Origin: CAZOMR01 sp964580655
GTDB taxonomy: Bacteria; RBG-13-61-14; CAZOMR01
NCBI GenBank assembly: GCA_964580655.1
Contig: CAZOMR010000054.1
Span: forward strand, 1 to 15,139
Length of the DNA: 15,139 bases
Direction: 5' to 3'
The translations under genes and the position numbers were made by a program. Numbering within the stretch: the stretch's first letter is position 1; each line of letters begins with the position of its first letter. The notes beneath the pieces were generated by a model. It did no database searches, was not told where the DNA came from, and saw nothing but the letters and a program-made list of their open reading frames with translations. Shown here one piece after another: positions 15,111-15,139 of the stretch.

Positions 15111-15139
15111 AATCATTTTTTTAACCCCTTTTTTGGGTT

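Noticed and set aside
15123..15139. AACCC/GGGTT hairpin at the window end as a terminator
   Set aside because: The stem is only 5 bp, the loop is a T-run, and the window ends at the stem, so no tail can be judged.
1..15139. CRISPR array, tRNA or rRNA genes
   Set aside because: No regularly spaced direct repeats and no cloverleaf or rRNA-like sequence were seen.

Overview
This 15.1 kb window comes from a Gram-negative bacterium. The evidence is an adjacent lptF/lptG pair, which encodes inner-membrane permeases of the outer-membrane lipopolysaccharide export machine. The organism is probably anaerobic, because four oxygen-sensitive radical SAM (rSAM) enzymes sit in one operon, three of them of the cobalamin-binding class. 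Base composition is balanced. A Desulfobacterota-like or candidate-phylum bacterium would fit, but no marker gene here fixes the taxonomy.

Layout. Bases 1-114 hold a border repeat and a plausible extended -10 promoter. From about 115 to 14192 runs a single plus-strand operon of 11 genes with gaps of at most 28 bases and several overlaps (4, 4, 10 and 14 bases). The order is: B12-rSAM 1, PIG-V-like GT-C membrane glycosyltransferase, UGM-like FAD oxidoreductase, zinc-ribbon SAM methyltransferase, B12-rSAM 2, polytopic GT-C glycosyltransferase, B12-rSAM 3, GT2 glycosyltransferase with C-terminal membrane helices, SPASM/twitch-type rSAM, LptF and LptG. An rSAM gene is followed directly by a glycosyltransferase three times.

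The 14193-14568 gap contains a 149-bp MITE-like element with perfect 17-bp terminal inverted repeats and a TCCA target duplication. A second, GC-rich palindromic element is nested inside its left arm. Next to it is the minus-strand tail of a decayed gene, resembling a winged-helix C-terminus. From 15022 down to 14569, on the minus strand, lies a DUF4160/DUF2442 gene pair behind a near-consensus sigma-70 promoter. A 21-bp sequence (19/21 identical) occurs in inverted orientation at the two ends of the window, each copy just upstream of a predicted promoter.

How the genes may work together (inference): the glycosyltransferases build a lipid-linked glycan or glycolipid. The FAD enzyme, the methyltransferase and the rSAM enzymes modify its sugar or lipid parts, and LptF/LptG carry the product toward the outer membrane. 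I do not recognise this gene set as a characterised pathway. It is the best candidate here for an undescribed system.
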